64,000 nt of DNA, from contig JAWKOL010000001.1 in assembly GCA_041391225.1 (NCBI GenBank), positions 248,001 to 312,000 on the forward strand, read 5' to 3'. Under the pieces are notes generated by a model. It saw nothing but the letters and a program-made list of their open reading frames with translations, searched no databases and was not told the origin of the DNA. A program made the translations under genes and the position numbers. Source of the stretch: RI-153 sp041391225. Its GTDB lineage: Bacteria > Chloroflexota > Anaerolineae > Caldilineales > Caldilineaceae. Of the stretch, positions 10,041 through 21,739 are shown piece by piece; the first letter of the stretch is position 1; every line of letters begins with the position of its first letter.

Positions 10041-11820
10041 ACGCAAAAAGGATGAGAAGAAGACGTCCAGCCAAGACATCGCGCTCTTCAAGCTGCTGGC
10101 CACGTCGTTGACACCGTACAAGTGGTGGCTGATGCTGGCGATGGTGCTGATGTTGGGCGTGGCGTCGCTCAACGTGGTGCCGCCGTACCTGCTGCAACAG
10201 GCCATCGATGGTCCGCTCAAAGACGGCAACACGCAGATCCTCTGGCAACTGGCCGCGATTTACGGCGTCACCGCGCTGGCGCTCTTTGTGCTGACGCTGT
10301 TCTACACCTTTTCGCTGCAACAGGCCGGTCAGCGTGCGCTGGCGGATCTACGATCCCGGCTCTTCAACCACATCTTCAAACAGGATCACGCCTTCATCAC
10401 CAACACACCCACCGGTGACCTGATCTCGCGCCTCACCAGCGACATCGACAGCGTCAACGCCGTGCTTTCCAACAGCATCGTGGTGATCCTGGTGGAAGGG
10501 GTGACGCTGATCGCCATCATCTGGGTGATGCTGGCCACCAACTGGAAGCTGGCGCTGATCTCGCTGGCGGTGCTGCCCTTCGTAGCGGTGACCACCGTCT
10601 ACTTTCGCAGCCGCATTCGGGCGTCTTCGGGCGGTGAACGCTCGGCGATGGCGCGCATCAGCGCCTTCCTCAACGAACACATCCACGCCATGACGGTGGT
10701 GCAGCTTTTCGGGCGTGAACAGGAGAGCGAGCAGGAGTTCGACATCTACAACAGCCGCTACCGGCAGGCGTTGATCCTCTTGCGCAAGAACAGCGCCATC
10801 TTCCTGGCCGTGCTGGAAATGCTTTCGGCGATCAGCATGGGCATGATCCTCTACGCCGGCGGGCGCGGTGTGCTGGCGCAGTGGGCCACGCTGGGGATGC
10901 TGGTGGCCTTCGTGCAGTACACCGAGCGCGCCTTCCAGCCGATTCTGCGCCTTTCGCAGGAGTACAACACGATCCAGATTGCGCTGGGCGCGGCCGAACG
11001 CATCTACAACATGATGCAGACGGAGTCGGACATCCGCACGCCGGAGCGCCCGCAACCGCTGCCCAGCCCGCTGCGCGGCGAAATCGAATTCAGCGGCGTG
11101 CAATTCTCCTACGTCCCCGATGAGCCGGTGCTGCGCGGCATCGATCTCACCATCCCCGCCGGGCAGTCGATTGCCATTGTGGGCGCGACCGGCGCAGGCA
11201 AGTCGAGTATGGTCAGCCTGTTGGCCCGTCACTACGATCCCACTGTCGGGCGGATCTCGCTGGACGGTGTGGACATCCGCAACGTGGATCTGCTGAAGCT
11301 ACGCAAAGCCGTGGCCGTCGTCCCCCAGGATCCTGTATGCCTGGAGGGGACCATCGGCCACAACATTCGCCTCTACGACGATGTGAGCGATGACGATGTG
11401 CGCCGCGCCGCCGAATTCACCAACGCCGCCCGCTTCATCGAGCAGTTGCCGGGCGAGTACGACTTTCACGTGTTGCCAGGGGGCGCCAACCTCTCGCAAG
11501 GACAGCGTCAACTGCTGGCGCTGACGCGGGCGCTGGTCCTCTGCCCCGAGGGCATCCTTGTGCTCGACGAGGCCACCAGCAGCATCGACACCGCCACCGA
11601 GGCGATGATCCAGGAAGGGCTGGAGCGCATCCTCAAGTCGCGCACCAGCGTGGTCATCGCGCACCGGCTGAGCACTGTACGCGGGGCAGATCGCATCATC
11701 GTCATGGATCGGGGGCGCATCGTCGAAGAAGGAACCCACGCCGAACTGTTGCAGCTAGACGGCTACTATGCCCGCCTGCACGAGCACCAACTCATGCATG
11801 AGGAGGGGGCGGTGGTATAA
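10030..11820 (+). CDS. ABC exporter half-transporter with canonical ATP site (subunit 2)
   Basis: 596 residues, starting inside the end of subunit 1 (translational coupling). Membrane domain about residues 20-330; a coupling-type segment is HAMTVVQLFGREQESE. The nucleotide-binding domain has Walker A GATGAGKSS, Q-loop VVPQDP, Walker B ILVLDEATSSIDT with the catalytic Glu, and the switch IAHRLSTV with His. Its signature is LSQGQRQL rather than LSGGQ. Its own Walker and catalytic residues pair with the intact LSGGQ of subunit 1, giving one active and one degenerate ATP site. This matches the known asymmetry of heterodimeric exporters. Confidence 0.88.
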   Translation: MWRRRKKDEKKTSSQDIALFKLLATSLTPYKWWLMLAMVLMLGVASLNVVPPYLLQQAIDGPLKDGNTQILWQLAAIYGVTALALFVLTLFYTFSLQQAGQRALADLRSRLFNHIFKQDHAFITNTPTGDLISRLTSDIDSVNAVLSNSIVVILVEGVTLIAIIWVMLATNWKLALISLAVLPFVAVTTVYFRSRIRASSGGERSAMARISAFLNEHIHAMTVVQLFGREQESEQEFDIYNSRYRQALILLRKNSAIFLAVLEMLSAISMGMILYAGGRGVLAQWATLGMLVAFVQYTERAFQPILRLSQEYNTIQIALGAAERIYNMMQTESDIRTPERPQPLPSPLRGEIEFSGVQFSYVPDEPVLRGIDLTIPAGQSIAIVGATGAGKSSMVSLLARHYDPTVGRISLDGVDIRNVDLLKLRKAVAVVPQDPVCLEGTIGHNIRLYDDVSDDDVRRAAEFTNAARFIEQLPGEYDFHVLPGGANLSQGQRQLLALTRALVLCPEGILVLDEATSSIDTATEAMIQEGLERILKSRTSVVIAHRLSTVRGADRIIVMDRGRIVEEGTHAELLQLDGYYARLHEHQLMHEEGAVV

Positions 11821-11828
11821 AAGGGATT

Positions 11829-11955
11829 GGTGATTTGTGATTGGTGATTGGGCTTCCAAATCTGCAACCGATCCGTGCGGCATGTGGCTCGACAATGCCA
11901 TCGGCTACCCGTTCACCAGCCCATGAACAAGCATAATCACCAATCACAAATCACC
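11829..11955. repeat. Heptamer-built inverted repeat (TGATTGG type)
   Basis: Arms 11829-11849 and 11935-11955 are exact 21-base complements made of ggtgatt/tgattgg heptamers. The 85-base loop carries no visible gene. It lies between the ABC operon and the lactonase gene. Confidence 0.7.
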
Positions 11956-11982
11956 TTCATCTAATCCAAACGGAGAACCAAC

Positions 11983-13080
11983 ATGACCGAGATCAGCACA
12001 CGCAAGCTAAGATTCTATGTCGGCACGTACACGCGGCGAGGCAGCGAGGGCATCTATCGCTTCGAGATGGACCCGTCTTCGGGGCGGTTGAGCGGCGGTG
12101 AACTGGCCGCGAAGACGGACAACCCGTCGTTCCTGGCCATTCACCCGGATCTGCACACGCTCTACGCCGTCAACGAGGTGGGCGAGTTCAACGGGATCGA
12201 CGGCGGCGCGGTGACGGCTTACCGCATCGACGCCGAAACGGGCGATCTCACCTTCCTCAACCAGCAGCCCACGCACGGGGCCGCGCCCTGCTACGTCAGC
12301 GTAGATGCCACCGGGCAGGCCGTCCTCGTGGCGAACTACAGCGGCGGCAACGTGGCCGTCTACAAAGTGGCGGCCGACGGCAGCCTCTCGGCGCCCACGG
12401 ATCGGGTGCAGCACACCGGCAGCGGCCCCAATCCCAAGCGCCAGGAACAGGCCCACGCCCACTCCATCAACGTGACGCCGCACAACCGCTGCGCCCTCGT
12501 CGCCGACCTGGGCATGGACAAGGTGATGGTCTACGATCTTGATCCGGCGCAGGGCAAGCTGACGCCGCACGATCCGCCCTTCGCCACGACGCCGGCGGGC
12601 GCTGGTCCGCGCCACTTCGACTTCCACCCCGATGGGCGCACGTTCTACGTGATCAACGAGATGGGATCGTCGGTGAGCGTCTACACCTACGACGCCGACG
12701 CCGTGCGCTTCGCGCCGATCCAGACGATTTCCACGCTGCCCGCCGGTTGGGAAGGCAACAGCACCTGCGCCGACATCCACATTTCGCCGTCGGGGCGCTT
12801 TGTCTACGGCTCGAACCGCGGCCACGACAGCATCGCCATCTTCGCTGTGGACGAGGTCAACGGTTCGCTGACGTCGATGGGTCACACGCCCACGGGCGGG
12901 CGCACGCCGCGCAACTTCGCCATCGATCCCACCGGTACTTTCCTGCTCGCCGCCAACCAGGACAGCGACAGCATCGTCGTCTTCGCCATCGACCGCGCCA
13001 CGGGCGCGCTGGAACCAGCCGGGATCGAAGTCAGCGTCCCCATGCCAGTGTGTGTGGCATTCTATCCGCAGGCGGTGTAG
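11983..13080 (+). CDS. pgl: Lactonase-family beta-propeller protein (6-phosphogluconolactonase-like)
   Basis: A 365-residue seven-bladed propeller of the lactonase (YbhE/Pgl) family, which hydrolyses 6-phosphogluconolactone in the oxidative pentose phosphate pathway. Seen: N-terminal YVGTYTRRGSEGIYRF, YVSVDATGQAVLVANYSGG, the catalytic-region motif QEQAHAHSINVTP, DLGMDKVMVYDLD, AGPRHFDFHPDG, and GRTPRNFAIDPTGTFLLAAN near the end. An ATG with cggagaacc upstream fixes the start. Members of this family vary in substrate, so the 6-phosphogluconolactonase role is likely but not proven. Confidence 0.82.
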   Translation: MTEISTRKLRFYVGTYTRRGSEGIYRFEMDPSSGRLSGGELAAKTDNPSFLAIHPDLHTLYAVNEVGEFNGIDGGAVTAYRIDAETGDLTFLNQQPTHGAAPCYVSVDATGQAVLVANYSGGNVAVYKVAADGSLSAPTDRVQHTGSGPNPKRQEQAHAHSINVTPHNRCALVADLGMDKVMVYDLDPAQGKLTPHDPPFATTPAGAGPRHFDFHPDGRTFYVINEMGSSVSVYTYDADAVRFAPIQTISTLPAGWEGNSTCADIHISPSGRFVYGSNRGHDSIAIFAVDEVNGSLTSMGHTPTGGRTPRNFAIDPTGTFLLAANQDSDSIVVFAIDRATGALEPAGIEVSVPMPVCVAFYPQAV

Positions 13081-13137
13081 AGGGGACGACCGACGACGGC
13101 GGTTGAGTACGTTGTGGGCTGAGTTGTTACCGCCAAT

Positions 13138-13180
13138 CAAAAAAGAGGAGCACGCCAGGTTCGGCGGCTCCTCTTTTTTG
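13138..13180. terminator. Bidirectional terminator between pgl and RNase J
   Basis: A perfect 14-base stem, caaaaaagaggagc (13138-13151) with its complement (13167-13180) and a 15-base loop. A- and T-runs at both ends make it functional on both strands for these convergent genes. Confidence 0.85.
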
Positions 13181-13268
13181 ATCTAGCCTGAGCACAGTAT
13201 TTCGTGCGAAAAAGTGTTCACCAATTCTGCATTCAGTTTCACAACGGTTTAACGCACCACGCACTACG

Positions 13269-14996
<1,728 letters not shown>

Positions 14997-15234
14997 ACAC
15001 AAGCTCCTAGCAATGAATCAGTGGTTTGATAGCGCCCAATCTACGAAAACGCTGGGCAGCTCCTCAGCCCCCAGCGTCCGAGTACAGTGTGTCTGTTGCG
15101 CTGCGACGTCTGGCGCACAGTGGCTACGTCGAAAGCGCAGTTGCACTTCTGGCGCACCCATTGTACCGTTGAACCGACGCTTTGTCCATTTGTTTTTCCA
15201 TTTATGGAACCAACAGTCCATCCAACGAAAGCCC

Positions 15235-15843
15235 ATGTCAAGTTTATCTTCCGCCCTGATTCTGATCGCAGCGGCTGTCCTCTACGCATTGGCGCACAGC
15301 CTGTCGGCGGCGCGCTTTTTCAAGGCGTGGGGTCGGCGTCACCTGCCGGGTTTCGACCGCTGGTGGCGTTTTGTCTACAACGTCCTGGCGCTGGTGACGT
15401 TGCTGCCTGTGTTGTGGCTGATGGTGACATTGCCGGATCGGTGGCTTTACGTGATCGATCCGCCCATCGCACTGCTCATGCAACTGGGGCAGTTTCTCTC
15501 GGTGGTGGGATTGGCGACGGCTGTGCTGCAATCCAATCCGCTCTACTTTTTGGGGCTGGCGCAGTTGATGGGCGATGTGGAAGAGCGAGGCGACACCCTG
15601 GTGACGACGGGGTTTTACGCCTACATGCGCCATCCGCTCTACGTTTTCAGTATCTTCATCCTGTGGTTTTCGCCTACGATGACGGTGAATCAGTTTGTCG
15701 TCTACGTGTTGGCGACGATCTACTTCTACGTTGGCTCGGTCCACGAGGAACACCGATTGGTGCGCACCTTCGGCCTGGAATACGAACGCTATCGGCGATC
15801 CGTGCCGTGGCTGCGTCTCTTCCCCTGGCAGCGTGTTGGCTGA
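15235..15843 (+). CDS. Isoprenylcysteine carboxyl methyltransferase-like membrane protein
   Basis: About 202 residues with four to five membrane segments, starting MSSLSSALILIAAAV. The C-terminal half has the ICMT/NnrU/MddA-type signature GFYAYMRHPLYVFSIF, then EEHRLVRTFGLEYERYRRSVPWL, which forms the SAM and substrate pocket in that family. Bacterial members methylate small thiols or unknown lipophilic substrates. The 230 bases upstream are shared with divergent RNase J and contain a repeated tctggcgcac phrase; no clear promoter was identified. Confidence 0.75.
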   Translation: MSSLSSALILIAAAVLYALAHSLSAARFFKAWGRRHLPGFDRWWRFVYNVLALVTLLPVLWLMVTLPDRWLYVIDPPIALLMQLGQFLSVVGLATAVLQSNPLYFLGLAQLMGDVEERGDTLVTTGFYAYMRHPLYVFSIFILWFSPTMTVNQFVVYVLATIYFYVGSVHEEHRLVRTFGLEYERYRRSVPWLRLFPWQRVG

Positions 15844-15946
15844 CGCAGCGCAACGTTGGCGCCGGTTGAACCTGTCGAAACCAGGCGGTTTGTCACATCT
15901 GTGTACTTTGGCTTCGCCTTCACCCAATACAGGAGACAGAAGAAAC

Positions 15947-16837
15947 ATGACCCCCTCAATCGGCATTAGCATTTGGTCGGGCCTGGTGGCCCACACGTTT
16001 CCCTATCTGGATCAGGTTGTTGCACCGTTCGATTCGATCTGGCTGCCCGATCACGTCCAATACGACGATGCCAACGTGGCCGAAGGGTGGACGCTGCTCA
16101 CGTGGGCGCTGGCGCGCTATCCAGACAAGATCTGCGGGCATCAGGTGCTGTGCAACAGCTTTCGCAACCCCGCGCACCTGGCCAAGATGGGGGCAACGGC
16201 GCAGCATCTTTCGGGTGGGCGCTTCGTGTTGGGGATCGGTGCGGGCTGGAACGAGGGCGAATACATCAGCTACAACTGGCCGTTTCCGAAGCCGTCAACG
16301 CGGACGGCGCAACTGGCCGAGGCGATCCAGATCATCCGCGCCATGTGGACGGATTCACCCGCCAATTTCGACGGCGCGCACTACCAGATCCGCGACGCCT
16401 ACTGCGAGCCGCTGCCGCGCCCAACGCCGCCGGTGATGGTGGGCGGCGCCGGTGAAAAGTTCACCCTGCGCGTCGTCGCCCAGCACGCGGACTGGTGGAA
16501 CTACATCTTCCAGGACGTGGAGACATACCGACACAAGCAATCGGTGCTCAAGGATCACTGCCATGCTGTGGGGCGCAACTACGAGGAGATCGAACAGGCG
16601 TTGGCCGTCCACTTGCTGCTGGGCGAAAGCGAAGCCGACGTGCGCCGCCTGCAAGAGACAGCGGGCGTGCGTCCTGTCAGCGCCAACGGCTTCGCGGGGA
16701 CGCCCGAACAGGTCACCGAGCGGCTGCTGGCCGGCCTAGCGCAGGGGGCGTCGCGCCTCATCGTTGGCTTCGCCGACTCCCCGCTCATTGAGGGAACGCA
16801 GATCTTTGCGGAGAAGGTGCTGCCGCACTTGAAATAA
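15947..16837 (+). CDS. Luciferase-like (LLM class) flavin/F420-dependent oxidoreductase
   Basis: 296 residues, ATG at 15947 with caggagaca upstream. A bacterial-luciferase-like TIM barrel: IGISIWSGLVAHTFPYLD, FDSIWLPDHV near residue 30, LSGGRFVLGIGAGWNEGEY, a characteristic LLM motif, PPVMVGGAGEKFTLRVVA near residue 165, and GTPEQVTERLLAGLAQGASRL. In Actinobacteria and Chloroflexota such proteins usually use coenzyme F420, though FMN is possible. The substrate is unknown. The next gene is convergent and only five bases away. Confidence 0.83.
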   Translation: MTPSIGISIWSGLVAHTFPYLDQVVAPFDSIWLPDHVQYDDANVAEGWTLLTWALARYPDKICGHQVLCNSFRNPAHLAKMGATAQHLSGGRFVLGIGAGWNEGEYISYNWPFPKPSTRTAQLAEAIQIIRAMWTDSPANFDGAHYQIRDAYCEPLPRPTPPVMVGGAGEKFTLRVVAQHADWWNYIFQDVETYRHKQSVLKDHCHAVGRNYEEIEQALAVHLLLGESEADVRRLQETAGVRPVSANGFAGTPEQVTERLLAGLAQGASRLIVGFADSPLIEGTQIFAEKVLPHLK

Positions 16838-16842
16838 CGTGC

Positions 16843-18096
16843 TCAATATCCCGGATGAATAAACCCAGCAACTTTGGGGAAGAGCGTCTCCAGTAGAAGA
16901 CGCCAAACCCCGCCAGCGTTGATGTCGGGATTGGCGGCGCGCAGTTCGCCGACGTCGGTGTGACCGAAGATCAACGGAATGATCTTGAGCGGCGGTAGGT
17001 TGATCGGTCCTTGTGCGGGGCCGCCGGCGCGGACGTCGACCAACTGCCCGTCCTCGAAGGACAGCGCCACCGAGTCTCGGTAGAAAGCCAGTTTCACCGA
17101 GCGTGTCAGCCCGGCGAAGGGGGAAGCGGCGACACGCTCCACCAACACAGGGCCGATGACGCGCAAGAGCGCCGCCAAATCCGCCACGTGGATCTGCCAG
17201 GCATAGACGCCCATGTCGTATGCGCCGACGGCGTGGGCCAACTGCCACACCGGATTGCTCGACGGCAGGTTGAGCCGCACACCCGGCAGATCGCGTTCCT
17301 TTGCCAGCGTGCTACAGTGACGCAGCACAGCCAGCGCGGCATCGTATCCCAACAGCGAAGCTTCGTTGATCGACAACTCGTCGTAAAAGTGGTATTTGGG
17401 CAGCATGAAATAGCCCACGGCCGTTCCCTCGGCATCAAGGATCAGCCAGTACTCGGGGGCAGAGATTGTGGACTGCGGCGAACCGAGCAGGAAGCGCCAG
17501 TTGGCGTCGTTGCGCGTGCAATGGATGGCGAGCGTGTCGGCTGCTTCGTCGAAGAATCGCCGCAGCGTGGGCAGATCGTCCACTGTGGCGCGACGGAAGT
17601 CGAAGTGCGGCGTCTCCCAATCGGGCAACTCGCGGCCCGTCATGCGCAGTCCTCCTTCCAATGGCAGCGCGTACTCGTAGCCGAACTGTCGATAGTAGTA
17701 GGGAATCCCCTGGATGAAAGACAGCAGCGCACCCCGCGCCGCCATGCGCTCCTTGAAGAGATCCACCTGCACCCGCACCAAGCCGCGCCGCCGGTAGGCT
17801 TCCAACGTCCCCACCAACCCCATCTCGGCCACCGCCAGATCCACGCTGCCGTAGCGCAACGTCCACGGGATCAGGCAAAGTGACGAGACGATCTCGCCTT
17901 CCTCGTTTTCCACGAAGATCCAGTCGTCGTTGGTCATGCCGGGGTAATCGTCGGCCAGGCCGTAGACGGCAGGGATCAACTCTGGCCCGTGGATCAACCC
18001 GTTGAACTGGGCCAGCCGCTCGATATCGCTGGCATTGCGCGCTGTGCGCAGCGTCAACCCTTCCCCCAGTGGACGGGCAAAACGGCTATCCGACAT
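16843..18096 (-). CDS. Eis-like GNAT N-acetyltransferase with C-terminal SCP2-like domain
   Basis: About 417 residues in the three-part Eis layout: tandem GNAT folds followed by a sterol-carrier-like domain. Seen: FNGLIHGPELI near residue 30, VAEMGLVGTLEAYRRRGLVR (acetyl-CoA binding, about residue 90-108), FIQGIPYYYRQFGYEYALP, a hallmark of this family, and C-terminal VKLAFYRDSVALSFEDG. Eis proteins acetylate amines, including aminoglycosides at several positions; the natural substrate is often unknown. It is the last gene of a minus-strand run, 33 bases after the APH-like kinase. GTG at 18099 is an alternative start. Confidence 0.8.
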   Translation of the reverse strand: MSDSRFARPLGEGLTLRTARNASDIERLAQFNGLIHGPELIPAVYGLADDYPGMTNDDWIFVENEEGEIVSSLCLIPWTLRYGSVDLAVAEMGLVGTLEAYRRRGLVRVQVDLFKERMAARGALLSFIQGIPYYYRQFGYEYALPLEGGLRMTGRELPDWETPHFDFRRATVDDLPTLRRFFDEAADTLAIHCTRNDANWRFLLGSPQSTISAPEYWLILDAEGTAVGYFMLPKYHFYDELSINEASLLGYDAALAVLRHCSTLAKERDLPGVRLNLPSSNPVWQLAHAVGAYDMGVYAWQIHVADLAALLRVIGPVLVERVAASPFAGLTRSVKLAFYRDSVALSFEDGQLVDVRAGGPAQGPINLPPLKIIPLIFGHTDVGELRAANPDINAGGVWRLLLETLFPKVAGFIHPGY

Positions 18097-18129
18097 CACA
18101 ACCTGCTTTCTTGGATGAACAACTTGTCA

Positions 18130-18930
18130 CTACTTACCGAACGCGGCATCGACGACGGCGAGCCAACGGGCTTCTTCTTCGGGGATGTGTTCGTTGAGCC
18201 GCGCCGCCGCCAGGATCGGAAACCACGTCTGGATCAAGAGCGAGGGGACGGGGTGCCGCCGTTGGTAGGTGCGCAGGTAGATGACGTAGAAAATGCGACG
18301 TATGGTCTGGATCAAGATGCGCCTGCCCACGTCGATCCCCGGCGGCATGGCGCCCCCCATAAAGAGGACGGCGGTACGTGCTACATCGGCGGCGGCGGGG
18401 CCGTGCGACGCCGTCACCCAGTCGATCACCACCGGTCCCCGTGCGGAGACGATCACGTTGTCGGGGTGGAAGTCGCCATGACAGACGATGTCGCCGTCGG
18501 GCAGGACGCGTACACGGCGCAGGATGCGATCTTTCACCGTGGGCGTAAGTTGAGGGATGCGGCCGATGCTGTGTTCCAGCTTGCTGCGCAGCGACGGCAG
18601 CCCGGGCGCGTTGACGCTGTGCATCTGCGCGTGGAGGGCGCCAAGCTGCCGCGCCGCCCACACCAACCGCCACGGACGCTGCCCAACTTCGGTCAACAGC
18701 GTCGGTCCGTCGAAGCGCTCGAAGATCAGCCCTGGTCGTCCATCCACCGTCACCTGGCCGGCGAAGACCGGCGCCGACAGCCCCGCCGTGTCTACAATGC
18801 GGGCGATGCGCGCTTCGTAGTCCGCTTCGCCCTGCGCGTTCGAGCTGCGCATAAGCTTCACCACCTGCCCATCGCCCCAAGCGAAGACTTCGGCGATGCG
18901 GCCCTGGCCAAGAAGGTTTCCTTTGGACAT
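18130..18930 (-). CDS. APH-type aminoglycoside/choline phosphotransferase family protein
   Basis: About 266 residues of the small-molecule kinase fold. Seen: N-terminal loop LLGQGRIAEVFAWGDGQVVKL with the ATP-binding lysine, the catalytic loop CHGDFHPDNVIVS (Asp and Asn), and the metal-binding VIDWVTASHGPAAADVA. The ATG at 18930 follows gagg. Substrates in this family range from aminoglycosides and macrolides to choline and fructosamine. Its place between acetyltransferases makes antibiotic or metabolite modification plausible, not shown. Confidence 0.8.
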   Translation of the reverse strand: MSKGNLLGQGRIAEVFAWGDGQVVKLMRSSNAQGEADYEARIARIVDTAGLSAPVFAGQVTVDGRPGLIFERFDGPTLLTEVGQRPWRLVWAARQLGALHAQMHSVNAPGLPSLRSKLEHSIGRIPQLTPTVKDRILRRVRVLPDGDIVCHGDFHPDNVIVSARGPVVIDWVTASHGPAAADVARTAVLFMGGAMPPGIDVGRRILIQTIRRIFYVIYLRTYQRRHPVPSLLIQTWFPILAAARLNEHIPEEEARWLAVVDAAFGK

Positions 18931-18946
18931 AGCGCCTCGTGGAGAG

Positions 18947-19035
18947 ATGTGTAATTCGTAACGAGTAATGCGTAATTTGCAGACGTTGCGCATTGCGGCA
19001 GGAGTATCTCAACCAGTTACGCATTAGGAATCACG
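18947..19035. repeat. Heptamer-type inverted repeat
   Basis: Phrases taattcgtaacgagtaatgc and, reversed, gcattaggaatcacgaatca flank a short spacer, giving an imperfect hairpin like those at 2022 and 63128. It interrupts the operon between the kinase and the hydrolase. Confidence 0.55.
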
Positions 19036-19037
19036 AA

Positions 19038-19793
19038 TCACGCATACAATCGTGCTAAAAAGTAATCACACACCTGCCGAAACTCCTCCGCTCGGCTCCA
19101 CATCAGCGGGTGATCGCCGTCGCCGGAGAAGTAGGCGCGGCTGTCGGGGATCTGGCGCGACATGCGGGTGACCTGCCGCCCCACGTTGGCGAGGACGCTG
19201 TCTTCGAGGCTGGCTGTGAGCAGCACAGGACACGCGATCTCGTTGAGCCGTCCGCGCGACCAGCGACCGCGGCTCTTGCGCACGAAGCGTTTGAGCATAT
19301 CGGTGTCGGCGTCGATCACGGCTTCCCAGTCGTCGCCGTGGGCCTGTGTCCAGAATTCGATGGCCGCCGGCTCGCGGCGGGCGCGATCTTGGATGACGTT
19401 CTTGTTGAGCATCTGGCGGGTGAAGGGTTCCACGGTGCTGTCGGCGATGGCGCCGCGCACCTTGTCGGGGTGGTGGATGGCCAGCAGCAGGGCGACGATG
19501 GCGCCGCCACTGGTGCCCATCACCGTGGCCTGGCCCTCGCCCAGGTGATCGATCAGCGCGGCGACGTCGTGGGCGGCGGTCTCGTACCAATCCACCGGCC
19601 ATTCGTCCAGCCGATCCGACTGTCCTGTGCCGCGGAAATCGAGCGAGACGGCGTGGAAACGTTGACCAAAGTAGGCCAGTTCGCCTTCGTGCAGCGCCGA
19701 AGACGCGGTGTTGCCGGGCAAGATCAGCAGCAGTGGTCCACTACCCTGTTCTCGGTAGAAGAGTTGTACGTTGTCGTGGGTGAATGTGGGCAT
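19038..19793 (-). CDS. Alpha/beta hydrolase
   Basis: A 251-residue single-domain alpha/beta hydrolase. Oxyanion region LLLILPGNTASSAL near residue 22, the motif FRGTGQSDRLDEWP, the nucleophile elbow VMGTSGGAIVA (Ser near residue 95), acid region TASLEDSVLANVG, and the catalytic His in FSGDGDHPLMW. It is a full-length member with no signal peptide. The substrate cannot be told. It lies in a same-strand run of modifying enzymes, which suggests detoxification or metabolite processing. Confidence 0.8.
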   Translation of the reverse strand: MPTFTHDNVQLFYREQGSGPLLLILPGNTASSALHEGELAYFGQRFHAVSLDFRGTGQSDRLDEWPVDWYETAAHDVAALIDHLGEGQATVMGTSGGAIVALLLAIHHPDKVRGAIADSTVEPFTRQMLNKNVIQDRARREPAAIEFWTQAHGDDWEAVIDADTDMLKRFVRKSRGRWSRGRLNEIACPVLLTASLEDSVLANVGRQVTRMSRQIPDSRAYFSGDGDHPLMWSRAEEFRQVCDYFLARLYA

Positions 19794-19817
19794 GGGGATC
19801 TCCAGAATTTACAATCG

Positions 19818-20776
19818 TCAATCGTCAATCGCTTCCTCATTGACATGCCGGTGCAGCGAAATACACACCGGCGCAAAATGACGTAACCAGAAGCCGGCGG
19901 CGGGTACGTTCATGGCCTCGAAATCCACCGAACAGCGGACGAATCCGTGCTGCGCCGCCCAGTGCAGGCCGCGGTTGAGCAGGGCGGTGCCGATGCCGTC
20001 GCCGCGGGCCGCGGGCAGCGTGTAGGCGCCGGTGATCGCCACCGTGCCGGGGTCGCGCACGATGGTGCAGGCCCCGTTGTTGCCGCCTTCCATGCGGATG
20101 AAGGCCACGGGCGTCTCCTGGTTATAGGCCACGAAGAACGCCTGGTTGGGCGCGGCCAACGCTGCTGCGAACTCGGCACGGGGATCGTCGTCATCGTCCT
20201 TGCTGAGGAAGACGGGCGACGATTTTAGATGCGCCCACAGCTGATCCTCCAGATCGAGCACAACGTCGAGATCGCCCACACCCGCGTGGCGGATCTCGAT
20301 GTCCGCGGCGTGGGGCGCTGCTTCTAGCGAGCGCAGCCCGTCGATGACGTAGTAACCAAAGCCCAGCCATTGCCAGCCTTCGATGCCGGGCGATCGTTGG
20401 CGAAGACGGTGACATTGTGGACAAAGGTCTCTTTGGCGCAGCCAGAACGGCGCGATCTGCGTGTACAGCGCCTGGTAGATGCGGCGGGCGTCGGCTGGAT
20501 CGGCGGCATTGGCCCATTCGGGGCTGTACGCCAGCGGCTTCCGCGCCAGGACGGCACCATCCACGCCGCCAGGAAGCCCACCAACTTGCCGTCGCGCAGC
20601 GCCATCACCGCGGGCGCGTTCGCCGTCAACTGAGCCAGCAACGGGCGGATCGTTTCGTCTTCGGCGTAGCGGGGCGGCGCCAGGGGCAATTCATTGCGCA
20701 GGGCCCGGTAACGCGACGTCACCAAGGCTGTGGCGGCGTCTACGAACTCTTCACGAAAAGGTATGATTTCCAGCAA
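19818..20776 (-). CDS. Tandem GNAT acetyltransferase (frameshifted)
   Basis: Starts MLEIIPFREEFVDAATALV at 20776 and spans about 318 residues across at least two frame changes between about 20350 and 20600. Conserved pieces are RALRNELPLAPPRY, then EWANAADPADARRIYQALYT, then KETFVHNVTVFAND, then WLGFGYYVIDGLRS. The intact C-terminal domain has the GNAT core with AITGAYTLPAARGDGIGTAL and GFVRCSVDFEAMNVPA. Domain order suggests a degenerate N-terminal GNAT fold plus an active C-terminal one. Neighbours on both sides belong to the same probable operon (24 and 28 base gaps). Confidence 0.7.
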
Positions 20777-20804
20777 AACAACTCCATTCTTCGTTCATTA
20801 TTCA

Positions 20805-21739
20805 TCATGTGTAGAGCTTTTTCCAGACAAAGCCCCGGTACGCCTCCGTGAACCCCATCGCGCTGTAGAGCGCATTCGCAGGGACCATGTCGCCGGTGTC
20901 CACGATGACATCAACGGCGCCACGCAGACGCAGCCGGTGCATCCCTTCCAGCATCAGGGCGCGGGCCAGTCCTTGCGCTGGTGATCTGGGTGCGTACACA
21001 CCGGCTCGAAGACGCCGCGGCGATTGGCAAGATCGTAGGGGATGCCCACGTAGGCGGCGAAGCTGCCGTCGGGCGCTTCCATCGCCAGATCGAGGTCACC
21101 CACGAAGCTGGGCGCATGGCGCGTGAAATTCTGGTACTCTTCGCCGTTGTGGAAGTCGCGGCGGAAGGCAGCGTTGAGCAGATCGGCGATGCGGCGGCAG
21201 TCGTCCATCTCTTCGGGGCGGGTGATGCGCAGCGTGTAGCCGTCGGCCACCTGCGGTTCGGGGATCGGCTGCCTGCCGAAGCGCAGGTGACGGATCATGC
21301 CGCCGTAGTCCATCTTCTCGAAGCCGCGCTCCGTCAGCAACCGCTGCCGGTGGGCGTCGTACTCGTTGACCACCAGTTCCATCTGGCGAAGACCGTCGTT
21401 GTCGGGCGCGGCCAGGTGCGCTTCCGCCCACTCGATCATCTCGTCTTCCAGGTGACGGTAGTCGGGATGGACTTGTAGGTGCGCGTCGCCTACGCCTTCG
21501 GAGAGGACGTAGGCCACCAGCGCGCCGTCGTCTTCCCAAAGCTGAACGGGGCGCGCCAGCAGCCGGTTGGCTTCGAGATCGGCGTTGTAGAAGCGTTTGC
21601 CGTCGAGGCGGCGCATGTCCCAGTTGAAGCCGATGGGCGTGATGGGGACGGTGTCGACCAACAACTGACGCATGCGCCGGAAATCATCGTCGTGGGCCAT
21701 GCGGCGGCTGACGATGTGGGATGCAAGGTGCGTTGTCAT
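20805..21739 (-). CDS. Tandem GNAT acetyltransferase (one frameshift)
   Basis: About 311 residues. The N-terminal half (IGFNWDMRRLDGKRFYNAD, HLQVHPDYRHLEDEM, LTERGFEKMDYGG) is one GNAT-like fold and the C-terminal half (PYDLANRRGVFEPVCTHPDH, then GLARALMLEGMHRLR, ANALYSAMGFTEAYRG) a second. The frame changes near 20970, just after the HPDHQ acetyl-CoA strand. The start codon overlaps the stop of the upstream gene (ATGA), so the two are probably translationally coupled. Tandem-GNAT proteins of this sort include mycothiol synthase-like and Eis-like enzymes, but no specific match is claimed. Confidence 0.75.
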